Assembly (NCBI GenBank): GCA_013042915.1
Contig: JABDPF010000029.1
Location: 1-58,722 of the forward strand
Origin: Lysobacterales bacterium
GTDB lineage: Bacteria; Pseudomonadota; Gammaproteobacteria; Xanthomonadales; SZUA-36
Direction of reading: 5' to 3'
Length of the DNA: 58,722 nucleotides
Shown: positions 19,713 to 29,638 of the stretch, one piece after another
Position numbering within the stretch: position 1 is the stretch's first letter
Layout of the letters: each line of letters starts with the position of its first letter
The notes under the pieces: generated by a model
Seen by the model: only the letters and a program-made list of their open reading frames with translations
What the model was told of the DNA's origin: nothing
The model's database searches: none
Made by a program: the position numbers and the translations under genes

Positions 19713-20666
19713 ATGAAGAGCAAGCTGGAACAGCTGAGGGAGATGACCCTCGTGGTCGCGGACACGGGCGACATCGAGGCCATGAAGCGATTCAGACCGC
19801 AGGACGCGACGACCAACCCCTCGCTTTTGCTCAAAGCTGTAAACCTGGAAGGCTACGACCGGAAACTCGAGCTCGCTCGGGAATGGGCCGCCAAGCTTGG
19901 CGGTTCGGATGCGGAACAGTTGGCCAACGCCTGCGACCGTTTCGCGGTGTCCGTCGGCAGGGACATCGTGTCACTGATCCCCGGCCGAATCTCAACCGAG
20001 GTCGACGCGCGACTCTCATTCGACACGACCGCGAGCATCGAGCGCGCCCGGAAACTCATCGGCCTGTACGAAGAGGCAGGCGTGCCCCGCGATCGAATCC
20101 TGATCAAGCTCGCGTCCACCTGGGAGGGTATTCGCGCGGCCGAGCAGCTCGAGAGGGAACAGATCAACTGCAATTTGACCTTGCTGTTCGGCTTTTCCCA
20201 GGCGGCCGCCTGCGCGGACGCGGGTGTCTACCTGATCTCGCCGTTCGTCGGCCGGATTCGTGACTGGTACCTTGCTAATACCGACCTAGAGATCAAGCGC
20301 CCCGAGGACGATCCGGGCGTGCAGTCCGTGCAGCGCATATACGCGTACTACAAGCAGCACGGCTATCAAACAGTGGTGATGGGCGCCAGCTTCCGCAATA
20401 CCGGGGAGATCGAGGCCCTGGCTGGCTGCGACCGCCTGACCATCAGCCCGGATCTGATGGAGGAACTGGACCACGACATGGGCGAACTGCCGCGGCAACT
20501 CTCGCCCGGCAACGTCCGCAGCGACGACCCCAAGGTAGCGCCCTCGGAAGCCGTATTCCGCTACGACCTGAACGACGACGCGATGGCCATTGAAAAACTG
20601 GCGGAGGGCATCAGGAATTTCGTCAAGGACCAGGTCAAACTCGAGAACCTGATCCGTCAAGGCTGA
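19713..20666 (+). CDS. tal: Transaldolase
   Basis: Transfers dihydroxyacetone units in the non-oxidative pentose phosphate pathway. The 317-residue length and the motifs [25 protein letters not shown] (Schiff-base Lys132, as in E. coli TalB) and [20 protein letters not shown] identify the TalB class. The ATG at 19713 has GGGAGCG upstream; the frame extends to 19662, but the extra 17 residues are not conserved-looking. It stands alone between small genes. Confidence 0.96.
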   Translation: MKSKLEQLREMTLVVADTGDIEAMKRFRPQDATTNPSLLLKAVNLEGYDRKLELAREWAAKLGGSDAEQLANACDRFAVSVGRDIVSLIPGRISTEVDARLSFDTTASIERARKLIGLYEEAGVPRDRILIKLASTWEGIRAAEQLEREQINCNLTLLFGFSQAAACADAGVYLISPFVGRIRDWYLANTDLEIKRPEDDPGVQSVQRIYAYYKQHGYQTVVMGASFRNTGEIEALAGCDRLTISPDLMEELDHDMGELPRQLSPGNVRSDDPKVAPSEAVFRYDLNDDAMAIEKLAEGIRNFVKDQVKLENLIRQG

Positions 20667-20783
20667 GCCCTCACAGCTCCGCGGATACGGCGAACACTCA
20701 ATGCTATGCAGCGCACAAGTTAAGTTGGACCCGTTCGGATCTCATTACAGATCCTCAGCATCCCGGATCGCTTGGGCCACGTC

Positions 20784-21215
20784 ATGAAAAAGATTCTGCC
20801 GCTCCTGATCCTGGCCGCGCTGTATTTTGCTTATGAGCTGAACCGGGACGCCCCCCCGACATCACAGCCTTCGCCGGCGGTCGCCGAGTCGGTGCTGCAG
20901 CAGGCCTATGCCAATCGCCAGAGTGACGTGCAGGTCCGCGGCGTGGCGACCGTGGTCAAAGTGCTGCGTGATGATTTGCAAGGCTCTCGACATCAGCGGT
21001 TCATCGTTGAACTGCCGTCCGGCCAGACCTTGCTGGTCAGCCACAACATCGACCTGGCGCCCCGCGTCGAGGGCATCAGGGCAGGGGATCGGGTGGAGTT
21101 TTTCGGCGAATACGAGTGGAATGACCGCGGAGGGGTCATCCATTGGACGCATCACGATCCGGCGGGCCGACACGTCGGGGGTTGGCTCAAGCACAGAGGG
21201 CAGATTTACCAGTGA
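20784..21215 (+). CDS. DUF3465 family protein
   Basis: A 143-residue protein with an N-terminal hydrophobic segment (KKILPLLILAALYFAYEL) that is either a signal peptide or an anchor. The domain has SRHQRFIVELPSGQTLLVSH, NIDLAPRVEGIRAGDRVEFF and the ending EYEWNDRGGVIHWTHHDPAG, a pattern I recall for DUF3465. The role of the family is unknown; an OB-like fold is plausible. Start taken at the ATG at 20784. Confidence 0.78.
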   Translation: MKKILPLLILAALYFAYELNRDAPPTSQPSPAVAESVLQQAYANRQSDVQVRGVATVVKVLRDDLQGSRHQRFIVELPSGQTLLVSHNIDLAPRVEGIRAGDRVEFFGEYEWNDRGGVIHWTHHDPAGRHVGGWLKHRGQIYQ

Positions 21216-21302
21216 GGGCCGAAAAACGGTGCAGATGCGCCGGTCTCACAATTCACGTATCTTCATGACGATAGAAAAACCATTACTTTAGGAGAACATA
21301 CC

Positions 21303-21728
21303 ATGGGCTTGCTCGATAACCTGACCAAAAACCTCGATTTGGGCGGCATCGCTGAAATGGCGTCAAACAACCCGGACCTTGTCAACGCGGCGATGAGCCT
21401 GTTGAATCCCAAAGACGGTTCCGTGGGCGGGAACGGCGGCTTGGATGAAGTGATGGGAGCCTTGGCCAGCGGTGGCCTGGCAGAGAAAGTGACTTCCTGG
21501 CTGTCGCAGGGCGGTAACGAGTCGATTTCCGGGGAAGAGGTTTCACGGGCTCTCGATAACGACACCCTGGCGCAATTCGCGGCCAAGGCCGGGATCGACG
21601 CCGACAAGGCCGGTGAGGCGCTGGCGGGCGTGCTGCCCGGTCTGGTCGACAAACTCTCGCCCCAGGGAGAAGCGCCTTCCGGCGATGCACTGGCAAACCT
21701 GATGTCGCGCCTTGGCGGGCTGAAGTAG
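21303..21728 (+). CDS. YidB-like (DUF937) protein
   Basis: A 141-residue, Gly/Ala/Leu-rich cytosolic protein. The start MGLLDNL and the C-terminal half (GGLAEKVTSWLSQGGNESIS, GEEVSRALDND, LAGVLPGLVDKLSPQGEAPS) match E. coli YidB in order and spacing. The function is unknown. AGGAGA lies eight bases before the ATG. Confidence 0.8.
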   Translation: MGLLDNLTKNLDLGGIAEMASNNPDLVNAAMSLLNPKDGSVGGNGGLDEVMGALASGGLAEKVTSWLSQGGNESISGEEVSRALDNDTLAQFAAKAGIDADKAGEALAGVLPGLVDKLSPQGEAPSGDALANLMSRLGGLK

Positions 21729-21762
21729 GTTTCGAGTCACAACATCCAAAGGGACTTGATAC

Positions 21763-22689
21763 GTGACCATCTCCAAGTCAAAGCTCGACGCCACCGTAGA
21801 CGCCATCAGTTCGGTGCTGATCGGCAAGGAGCAGGAGGTACGCCTCGCGCTGGCCTGCCTGCTTGCCCGTGGACATTTGTTGATCGAAGACCTGCCCGGA
21901 ATGGGCAAGACCACGCTGGCGAACGCCATGGCGCGTGTCCTGGGTCTCGATTTCAACCGGATACAGTTCACCAGCGATCTGCTACCGGCCGATATCGTGG
22001 GCGTATCGGTCTACGACAAGAACCAGGCCGCGTTTCAGTTTCATCCGGGTCCGGTGTTCTGCCATCTTTTGCTGGCGGACGAGATCAACCGCACCACGCC
22101 CAAAACCCAGAGCGCGCTGCTGGAGGCCATGGCCGAGGGCCAAGTCACGGTCGAGGGCGAGACACGCGACCTGCCTGGGCCGTTTTTCGTTGTCGCCACG
22201 CAGAACCCGGTGCAGTATTCCGGTACCTTCCCGCTGCCCGAGTCGCAACTCGATCGGTTTCTGATGCGGTTGTCACTGGGTTACCCGGATCTGGCGTCCG
22301 AGAAGCACATCCTCACGGGCGGTGACCCCCGCTCGCGGCTCGACGAGTTGGAGCCACGGCTCTCTACTCAGGAGCTGCTGGCCTTGCAGAAAGAAGTCGA
22401 TGAGATCGGTGCTGCCGAACCCGTCGTGGATTACTTGCAACGGCTGCTGCAGTTCACGCGCAGCAGCGACGTGTTCGACTATGGATTGTCGCCTCGCGCG
22501 GCGCTCGCCGTTCTTCAATCGGCCAAGGCGGCCGCTCTTATCGACGGACGATCGTTCGTGATCCCCGAGGACATCCAGGCCGTGTTTCCGGCCGTCGCCA
22601 ACCACCGGTTGCAGGGTGCCGGTCGGGGTCACGACAGCGGCAGCCGGGTCCTGATCCAGGAAATGCTCGATACCATCGACGTCATCTGA
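21763..22689 (+). CDS. MoxR-family AAA+ ATPase
   Basis: A 308-residue AAA+ ATPase starting at a GTG. It has Walker A (DLPGMGKTTLANAMA), the strand ahead of Walker B with RIQFTSDLLPADIVG, Walker B LLLADEINRTTPKTQ, sensor 1 (FFVVATQNPVQYSG) and an arginine finger region (LPESQLDRFLMRLSLGYPD). MoxR ATPases act as chaperones for partner proteins. It opens the moxR-DUF58-tgpA operon, a common arrangement linked to protein maturation or envelope stress, though the client is unknown. Confidence 0.92.
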   Translation: MTISKSKLDATVDAISSVLIGKEQEVRLALACLLARGHLLIEDLPGMGKTTLANAMARVLGLDFNRIQFTSDLLPADIVGVSVYDKNQAAFQFHPGPVFCHLLLADEINRTTPKTQSALLEAMAEGQVTVEGETRDLPGPFFVVATQNPVQYSGTFPLPESQLDRFLMRLSLGYPDLASEKHILTGGDPRSRLDELEPRLSTQELLALQKEVDEIGAAEPVVDYLQRLLQFTRSSDVFDYGLSPRAALAVLQSAKAAALIDGRSFVIPEDIQAVFPAVANHRLQGAGRGHDSGSRVLIQEMLDTIDVI

Positions 22690-22707
22690 GCGAGACCGGA
22701 TCGGCAG

Positions 22708-23706
22708 ATGAGCCTTGTGACGCGAGCCCGGCAAGCATTCAAACGTCGTTATCGGCGTTGGGTCGATCGCCGCACGCGGGTCGTCAGCGTGTCGCGTCTC
22801 AATCACAGGCGGCTGTATATTTTTCCGACGAAAGCAGGTTTCGCTTTCCTCGCCCTGGTCGGTGCGATGTGGCTGCTGGCGACCAACTTCGAGAACAACC
22901 TGGTGTTCCTGCTCAGCTTCCTGCTGCTCGCGTTTTTCGTGGTCAGCATCCATTTCACCCACGCCACCTTGTCTGGACTGACCGTTCGACCGGTCCGTGC
23001 AGAATCGGTCTTCAAGGGCGAGGCGGCCGCGGTCGAACTCTGCCTGGCGCAGTTGAGGGCCCGGCGGCGCGAACAACTGGTGCTGCGTTTCGCGGGGGGA
23101 GATCCCGTGATGGCGGCGGTCGAGAAAAGTGGCGATACCTTCGTCACGGTGCTGGCGCCGACAAGCCACCGAGGCTACCTGGAGCCGGAGTTGTTGACCA
23201 TCGACAGCGTTTACCCGGTAGGCCTGTTGCGGGTCTGGACGCACATCCGCTTCCGCTTCGACGCGGTCGTTTACCCTTCGCCCATCGTGGACCGCATCGC
23301 GGTGCGAAACCGGCGCGGTAAAGGCGAGGGGCATTACGAGGGTACATCCGGTTCGGAAGATTACGTCGGTTTGAAAATCTATGAAGTGGGCGAATCGCTG
23401 CGCCACGTCGCCTGGAAGCAATACGCCCGGGAACAGGGCCTCTGGTCCAAGCAGTACGGCGACCTAGTGGACAGCCGGGTGTGGGTCGACTGGGACACGT
23501 TCGACGGTATGGATACCGAGCAGCGGCTGTCTCGCATGTGCTGGCAGGTCTGCGAATGCGAAGCCTCGGGGGGGGTGTACGGTGTGAGGCTGCCCGGGAT
23601 GGAAATGGCACCGGACCGGGGGATGCCACATCGCCAGAAAGCCCTGAAAAGACTCGCACTCCACGGCATCGACAAGCGGACAGGGGCAAACGATGAAGCG
23701 TCCTGA
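22708..23706 (+). CDS. DUF58 domain protein
   Basis: A 332-residue membrane-anchored protein. Two adjacent hydrophobic helices (about 44-85: FAFLALVGAMWLLATN and LVFLLSFLLLAFFVVSIHFT) precede a cytosolic DUF58 domain with GTSGSEDYVGLKIYEVGESL and RHVAWKQYARE. DUF58 proteins are usually partners of MoxR. The stop overlaps the next gene by 14 bases. Confidence 0.88.
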   Translation: MSLVTRARQAFKRRYRRWVDRRTRVVSVSRLNHRRLYIFPTKAGFAFLALVGAMWLLATNFENNLVFLLSFLLLAFFVVSIHFTHATLSGLTVRPVRAESVFKGEAAAVELCLAQLRARRREQLVLRFAGGDPVMAAVEKSGDTFVTVLAPTSHRGYLEPELLTIDSVYPVGLLRVWTHIRFRFDAVVYPSPIVDRIAVRNRRGKGEGHYEGTSGSEDYVGLKIYEVGESLRHVAWKQYAREQGLWSKQYGDLVDSRVWVDWDTFDGMDTEQRLSRMCWQVCECEASGGVYGVRLPGMEMAPDRGMPHRQKALKRLALHGIDKRTGANDEAS

Positions 23707-25702
23707 CTGGCAATTGTCGCGCAATGGCCTGTTCTGGGTGCTGCTGGCCTTCCTCGCCGTGGTCGGCCTGCATTTCACCCACTTGCCCGTCTGGGTGACG
23801 GCGCTGGCGGCGCTTTGCGTGGGATGGCGCGTGCTCGAATACCGTGGTGCCGTGCCGTTTCCGCCCTGGCCGTTCAAGGTGGTGCTGGTGTTGGCGTGCA
23901 TGGTGGGGCTCAGCATGACCTACCCGTCCCTGCTGGGCCTCGAGCCGATGCTGGCCATGCTGGTGGCGGGCTTCGGTCTCAAACTGCTGGAGATGCATCA
24001 CAAGCGGGACGCCGTCGTGCTGGTTTTCCTGTCCTATTTCACGGCAGCTGTGCAGTGCGTTTTTTCGACGGAAATACCCAGTTTCTTGCTGGTGGTGCTC
24101 ACGTTTGTTATCGCCACGACAGCGCTGGTCAGCATCAACCAGTCCAAGGCGCTGGGTTTTTCCCTGCGGCCCTCCGGCATGGCAATGCTCATGCTGGCCA
24201 CCTCATTGCCCCTGATGTTGGCCCTGTTCCTGGTGGTGCCCCGGCTGGGCGCTTTGTGGTCCATACCTGTGCCCAAGAACCAGGCGCGAACCGGGATCAG
24301 CGATACGCTTGCGCCGGGCGGAATATCCAAGCTGGTCAGGTCCGACAAGCTCGCTTTCCGGGTGCGTTTCGATAACGACATACCGGACCGGGCACGCCTG
24401 TACTGGCGCGGCGTGGTGATGTCCGAGTTCGACGGCAGGCAATGGAGCCAGGCGGATTTCTTCGGCCCGGATCAGCCGGTGCTCGACCGCCTGGACGAGG
24501 AAGGGATTGTCCGGTTGGGGGAGCCCGTTCGATACACCCTCACGATGGAACCGACCCAACGGCGCTGGCTGTTCGCCCTGTCCACGCCGGCTTCGGCCGA
24601 GCCCGGCGTGCGCCTGACGCGGGATTCACGCTTGATCAGCATGGACAGGGTCAGCATGTCTCGCGGTTACGAAATACGCTCGTGGCTTGATTATCGATTG
24701 GAGCCGGAGGGGCTGCATCCCTATCGACAGGAACTCGAGCGCTACATACCCCCCGGGTCCAATCCCGAGACGGTGCAGGTTGCGGCCGACTGGGCCCGGG
24801 AAACCCCGGATGCCGAGGCGCTCATTGCGAGGGTGCTCGACCTGTTCTACGAGTCTTTTGTATACACGCTGGAACCGCCCCTGCTGGGCCAGCACTCGGC
24901 GGACGAGTTCCTGTGGGAGAGCCGCAGGGGGTTTTGCGAACATTTCGCCAGCAGCTTCGCGTTCTTCATGCGAGCGGCCGGTCACCCGGCACGGGTCGTC
25001 GGGGGATATCTCGGCGGCGAAATCCATCCCACCAGCCGCTTTGTGACGGTGCGTCAGTACGACGCGCACGCCTGGGCCGAGGTGTGGGTCGAGGGACGGG
25101 GCTGGGTCGTGGTCGACCCTACCGCGGCCGTGGCGCCCGAACGGGTCGAGATGAGTCTGGCCGACCTGTTCGACATCGAGGACGGATTCCTGGCCGACAG
25201 CCCTCTTAGCCTGATGCGCTTTCGTGAAATCGGGGTAATCAACTGGCTGATCCTGCGCCGCGACTATGTCGATTACATGTGGGGCGCCTGGGTGCTGGGG
25301 TACGACAAGCGTCAGGCCGGGTTCCTCAAGCAACTGCTTGGCAAAGTGAGCGCACCCCGCTTGGGGCTGCTGTTCCTGGTGGCCGCCGGCATCACCGGGT
25401 TGCCGTTCGCGATGGCCTGGCTGCTGAAGCGCCGACAGAGCCGGCCTGACCCGCGCGATGCCCTGGTGCTGCAATTCTGCAGAAAAATGGCCAAAGCCGG
25501 CCTGCCGCGCCGGGCGGGGGAGGGCATCTCTGACTACGCCCGGCGCATCGCCCACCAGGACCCCGGGCTCGGCCGGGAAGCATTGGCGATTGCGCAGGCT
25601 TACAACACCGGCCGCTATGACGACCGGTCCCCGTCCGGAATCGAGGAACTCCGTGCCCGGGTGCGCCGTTTCAGGACGGCAAAGGCAAGGCTGCCGGGCT
25701 AG
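23693..25702 (+). CDS. TgpA-type transglutaminase-like membrane protein
   Basis: A 669-residue protein with five or six N-terminal transmembrane helices (residues about 15-190), a periplasmic region, and a transglutaminase core. The expected triad is visible: Cys in ESRRGFCEHFASSF, His in TVRQYDAHAWAEVW and Asp in GWVVVDPTAAVAPE. One more helix (LGLLFLVAAGITGLPFAMAW) leads to a cytosolic tail with a DUF4129-like end (DPRDALVLQFCRKM, RRAGEGISDYARRIA). Pseudomonas TgpA has the same order and is needed for viability there. It shares an operon with moxR and DUF58. Confidence 0.9.
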   Translation: MKRPDWQLSRNGLFWVLLAFLAVVGLHFTHLPVWVTALAALCVGWRVLEYRGAVPFPPWPFKVVLVLACMVGLSMTYPSLLGLEPMLAMLVAGFGLKLLEMHHKRDAVVLVFLSYFTAAVQCVFSTEIPSFLLVVLTFVIATTALVSINQSKALGFSLRPSGMAMLMLATSLPLMLALFLVVPRLGALWSIPVPKNQARTGISDTLAPGGISKLVRSDKLAFRVRFDNDIPDRARLYWRGVVMSEFDGRQWSQADFFGPDQPVLDRLDEEGIVRLGEPVRYTLTMEPTQRRWLFALSTPASAEPGVRLTRDSRLISMDRVSMSRGYEIRSWLDYRLEPEGLHPYRQELERYIPPGSNPETVQVAADWARETPDAEALIARVLDLFYESFVYTLEPPLLGQHSADEFLWESRRGFCEHFASSFAFFMRAAGHPARVVGGYLGGEIHPTSRFVTVRQYDAHAWAEVWVEGRGWVVVDPTAAVAPERVEMSLADLFDIEDGFLADSPLSLMRFREIGVINWLILRRDYVDYMWGAWVLGYDKRQAGFLKQLLGKVSAPRLGLLFLVAAGITGLPFAMAWLLKRRQSRPDPRDALVLQFCRKMAKAGLPRRAGEGISDYARRIAHQDPGLGREALAIAQAYNTGRYDDRSPSGIEELRARVRRFRTAKARLPG

Positions 25703-25956
25703 GCCGGGATAATCCCATGCGCACATCCCGACGGACCGAGCGAGTCGTGCAAGCGATCGGGAAATGTATTCGGGCGACTGGAATGCGGGGTTCGAAAAGG
25801 ACAGAGAAAATCGGGCCTGCGACCGTCATGATTTTGGTCTAAACTCTTACAGGTTACCGGGTGCTTCCGGGATGGTTTCAGGCGTTTGTTTCACGTAACG
25901 CGCAGCAGGATATCGGGGCACCCATCATCCGCACGCAGACACCAAGAGGGAACACC

Positions 25957-28900
25957 ATGCTACCAAGAGGGAAGTGCCGCTCCCGTTATTCATCCCGTCA
26001 TCTTTTAGCCCGCTTCGCACCATCCGGCCTGATACTCGCAGTGGGTCTCGCCGGCGCCCAGCTGGTCCAGGCCGCAGACATCGCCTGGGACATGGTCGAC
26101 GGAACCAGCCAGAATCTCACCAGCTACAGCAATCCCTGGACCGATGCATTCGGATCAGCCGGGGACGGGTTCCAGAAGTACCAGCGCGGCGTTTCTCCGA
26201 GCATCCCCTTTGCGGTGCTGGACGACAGCCTGGTCATTTTTCCTGCCGACAGCCTGGGAATCGTGAAAGACGGCAACGTCAACGAGTTCTTCGGCATCGT
26301 CGATACGGAAAACGGCGACAATGCAGGGGCCGTCAGCGCGACCTGGGAATTTGACGTCAGCGGCGCCACGGGACTGGCGCTGTCGATCGAGATGGGCGCG
26401 ATGGGCGACTTCGAATCCAGTGACTTTTTCGAATGGACCTATTCGATCGATGGCGGTCCGGACCTCGTCGCCTTCGCCAGCACGGTGGACGAGGAGGGAG
26501 CTAATACCTACGTCCTCGAGGGAGGGGCCAGCTTTACGCTCAGTGATCCGATGTTGGTCCAGGACACGATCCTGACCGATGACTTGGCCGCATTCAGCGC
26601 GCCGCTAACCGGTTCGGGTTCCGTGCTGACCCTGACGCTGACGGCCCAGTTCAATGGCGGCACCGAAGCCGTGGTCTTCCAGGATATCGTCATCAGCGAG
26701 AGCGGGGTTCCACCGGACGCGTCGGCCTTCGACATGGTCGGGAGTGAAAGCCAGAATCTCGTGGCCTACACCAACCCCTGGACCGATGCATTCGGATCAG
26801 CCGGAGACGGCTTCCAGAAGTACCGCCGGAATGTTTCGGCCAGCATACCGTTTGCGGTGGCTGACGACAGCCTGTCGATATTTCCTGCCGACTCGCAGGG
26901 CATCATCAAGGAGGTCAACCAGGACGAATTCTTTGGCATCGTCGACACGGTTAACGGCGACACCTCCGACCCGGTGAGCGCCACTTGGGACTTCGATGTC
27001 AGTGGTCTCGGTGGACTCGAACTGTCCATCGACATGGGCGCGATGGGCGATTTCGAATCCAGTGACTTTTTCGAATGGACTTACTCGATCGATGGCGGCC
27101 CGGACCTCGTCGCCTTCGCCAGCTCGGTGGACGAAAACGGGTCATTCACCTACACGCTCGAGGGCGGCGCCAGTTTCACCCTGAGCGACCCGATGCTCAT
27201 GCAGGGCACGATCCTGAGTAATGACCTGGCGACCTTCAGCACGCCCCTGACCGGCTCCGGCTCCACGTTGAGCCTGACGCTGACGGCCCAGTTCAACGGT
27301 GGGTCAGAGGCTGTCGCTTTCCAGAACATCGTGATTACCGAAGGCGACGGGCCACCGCCCACGCCGGAACTCGAGATCTACGAAATCCAGGGCGACGGCC
27401 CGTCCAGCCCGGTAGAAGGGTCAATCGTCTCGACCATGGACAACGTGGTCACGACCCTGGCTCCGGACGGCTTCTTCATCCAGACCCCGAACGAGCGCAG
27501 CGACAACGACGTGAACACGTCCGATGGCGTCTTCGTTTTCACGGGCGCACCGCCAGGCGTCGCGGTTGGCGATGTCGTGGACGTGACCGGTGAAGTCGAC
27601 GAGTTCTTCGGCTTCACGGAAATGAAGAACGCGGAGGTATCGGTCGATGGATCCGCTGCCTTGCCGGATGCGGTGGCATTCAATGGCGCCACGCCGTCAC
27701 CCGACCCCCTCGCGCCCAGCTGTCTGATCGAGTTCGAGTGCTACGAAGGCATGTTGATCGATATTGCCGAGGGTGCCGTGAGCGGCCCCAACCAGCGTTT
27801 CAGCAGCGACCTTGTTGCCGAGGTCTACATCGTTGCCGGCACCCCGCGGGCCTTCCGTGAACCCGGTATCGAATACCCGGGCGAATTCGGCTATCCCGAG
27901 TGGGACGGCAATCCCGAGGTCTTCGAACTCGATCCCGACAAGCTGGGATTGCCCAACCAGGTGATCCCGGCAGGCTCGACGTTCAGCGCCGTGGGCGTGC
28001 TGGGCTTCGAGTTCGGCGGCTACGAATTGTGGCCCAGTTCCCTGACCGTGCAAGCGGCGCCGCTGCCGGATCCCGTCCGGGAATCTCTCGAGGGCGAAAT
28101 GACGGTAGGAACGCTCAACCTGTTCCGCCTGTTCGATGACGTCGACGATGCGCCTGACATCGCGGCCGATGGGCGTGAAAGGGATGACTTCGTGGTCTCG
28201 ACCACCGAGTACGCCCGCCGCCTGGCGAAGCTATCGGAGCACATTGTCAGGGTGCTCGATGCACCCGATATCCTGGCCGTGCAGGAAGTCGAGAGCCTCA
28301 CGGTAATGGAGGATCTCGCGATCGCGATCGGGGTTGTGGACAGTGAAGTGCAGTACTCGGCCTACCTTGTCGAGGGCAACGACGTCGGCACCATCGACGT
28401 CGGTTTTCTTACCCGGCAACGCATACAGGTTGATGCCATCACCCAGTTGGGCAAGGACGAGTTCTACACCAATCCTGTTACCGGAGAGGAGGAGATCCTC
28501 CACGACCGTCCGCCGTTGCTGCTGGAAGGCAGCTACCAGCTGGAATTCGGCGCTTTCCCAATCTCGGTGATGACCGTGCACAATCGTTCGCTTGGGTCGA
28601 TAGACAGCCCCAGCGAAGGCCCACGGGTGCGCCAGAAACGATACCAGCAAGCCGTTTCCATCGCGCAGAAGGTGCAGGCCACCCAGGAGGCTGATCCGGA
28701 CGTACGGCTGATCGTGACGGGTGATTTCAACGCGTTCGAGTTCACGGACGGCTATGTCGACGGCGTCGGCATCATCCAGGGGCTTTATAACCCCGCCGAG
28801 AACCTCGTGTGCGAGACCAACGATTGTCCGGACCTGGTGCAGCCCGATCTGACCAACGAGGTGCAGGGGGTTGCCGCCCTGGATCGCTACTCCTTCATTT

Positions 28901-29385
28901 TCCGCGGTAGCGCCCAGGTGCTGGACCATGCACTTACATCGACCGGGCTGGCTGAGGAGGTCACCGGGGCCGAGTTCGGGCGCGGCAACGCCGATGCGGC
29001 CATCGACCTGATCAACGATGGCAGCGCCGCTAACCTGCCGCTGCGTTCGTCGGATCACGACGGCCTGGTCGTCTACGTGTTGAACGACGAGGATGCGGAC
29101 GGAGTGCCGAACGACAACGATGCCTGCCCGGGCACCTCGATCCCCGAGAGCATTCCCAGCACGGCGCTCGGAATCAATCGCTTCGCCCTGACGGACGGTG
29201 ACGGCGTGTTCGATACGGCTTTACCGGAAGGCGAGGGTCCGGGTGCGCAGTTCACGGTGGGCGACACGGGTGGCTGCTCCTGCGAACAGATCGTCGCGGA
29301 GCAGGGGCTAGGCAAGGGCCATCTGAAATTCGGCTGCAGCATCGGAGAGATGGAGGAGTGGATCGAAATGATCGCCGTGCCCTGA
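25957..29385 (+). CDS. Secreted ExeM/NucH-type nuclease with duplicated N-terminal domain
   Basis: A 1142-residue exported protein. A signal peptide (SGLILAVGLAGAQLVQA) is followed by two homologous domains of about 205 residues each (residues 45-248 and 259-462), an OB-fold-like module (ELEIYEIQGDGPSSPVEG to FGFTEMKNAEV), and an endonuclease/exonuclease/phosphatase domain (TVGTLNLFRLFDD, ILAVQEVESL, IVTGDFNAFEF, LRSSDHDGLVVYV). A thrombospondin type 3-like calcium stretch (DEDADGVPNDNDACPG) ends it. ExeM/NucH proteins degrade extracellular DNA. The repeats resemble no domain I know. No C-terminal sorting signal is visible. The ATG at 25957 has AAGAGGGA upstream. Confidence 0.83.
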   Translation: MLPRGKCRSRYSSRHLLARFAPSGLILAVGLAGAQLVQAADIAWDMVDGTSQNLTSYSNPWTDAFGSAGDGFQKYQRGVSPSIPFAVLDDSLVIFPADSLGIVKDGNVNEFFGIVDTENGDNAGAVSATWEFDVSGATGLALSIEMGAMGDFESSDFFEWTYSIDGGPDLVAFASTVDEEGANTYVLEGGASFTLSDPMLVQDTILTDDLAAFSAPLTGSGSVLTLTLTAQFNGGTEAVVFQDIVISESGVPPDASAFDMVGSESQNLVAYTNPWTDAFGSAGDGFQKYRRNVSASIPFAVADDSLSIFPADSQGIIKEVNQDEFFGIVDTVNGDTSDPVSATWDFDVSGLGGLELSIDMGAMGDFESSDFFEWTYSIDGGPDLVAFASSVDENGSFTYTLEGGASFTLSDPMLMQGTILSNDLATFSTPLTGSGSTLSLTLTAQFNGGSEAVAFQNIVITEGDGPPPTPELEIYEIQGDGPSSPVEGSIVSTMDNVVTTLAPDGFFIQTPNERSDNDVNTSDGVFVFTGAPPGVAVGDVVDVTGEVDEFFGFTEMKNAEVSVDGSAALPDAVAFNGATPSPDPLAPSCLIEFECYEGMLIDIAEGAVSGPNQRFSSDLVAEVYIVAGTPRAFREPGIEYPGEFGYPEWDGNPEVFELDPDKLGLPNQVIPAGSTFSAVGVLGFEFGGYELWPSSLTVQAAPLPDPVRESLEGEMTVGTLNLFRLFDDVDDAPDIAADGRERDDFVVSTTEYARRLAKLSEHIVRVLDAPDILAVQEVESLTVMEDLAIAIGVVDSEVQYSAYLVEGNDVGTIDVGFLTRQRIQVDAITQLGKDEFYTNPVTGEEEILHDRPPLLLEGSYQLEFGAFPISVMTVHNRSLGSIDSPSEGPRVRQKRYQQAVSIAQKVQATQEADPDVRLIVTGDFNAFEFTDGYVDGVGIIQGLYNPAENLVCETNDCPDLVQPDLTNEVQGVAALDRYSFIFRGSAQVLDHALTSTGLAEEVTGAEFGRGNADAAIDLINDGSAANLPLRSSDHDGLVVYVLNDEDADGVPNDNDACPGTSIPESIPSTALGINRFALTDGDGVFDTALPEGEGPGAQFTVGDTGGCSCEQIVAEQGLGKGHLKFGCSIGEMEEWIEMIAVP
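26089..27342 (+). repeat. In-frame tandem duplication of 642 bases
   Basis: Copies at 26089-26700 and 26731-27342 are in register with a 642-base (214-codon) period. Blocks are nearly identical at DNA level: 29 bases from 26134 recur at 26776, and about 45 bases around 26395 recur around 27037 with one change that I see. Synonymous identity of that kind points to a recent duplication. Confidence 0.9.
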
Positions 29386-29406
29386 AGCCGCGTTTCAACC
29401 GGTACG

Positions 29407-29434
29407 AAAAACCCCGCCATCGCGCGGGGTTTTT
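29407..29434 (+). terminator. Rho-independent terminator
   Basis: An 11-base stem AAAAACCCCGC / GCGGGGTTTTT with a six-base loop follows the nuclease stop by 22 bases. The A-rich left arm also makes it usable on the other strand. Confidence 0.88.
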
Positions 29435-29638
29435 CGTTTCGACATGCCTAACCGGGCTTTCGCTCTCACGGGTATACAAATCGTGAATCTTTTCCTACTG
29501 TTAAGTTACGGACTCGGCTTTCGGCGTCAAGTGCGGCCAAGGAATATCTGATTGCGTGAGTGATGACAGTCCTCTGTCGCCACTGACGTCAATTTGGCCG
29601 AGTCAAATTCTTCTACGACGACAGCAACGAGGGAAACG

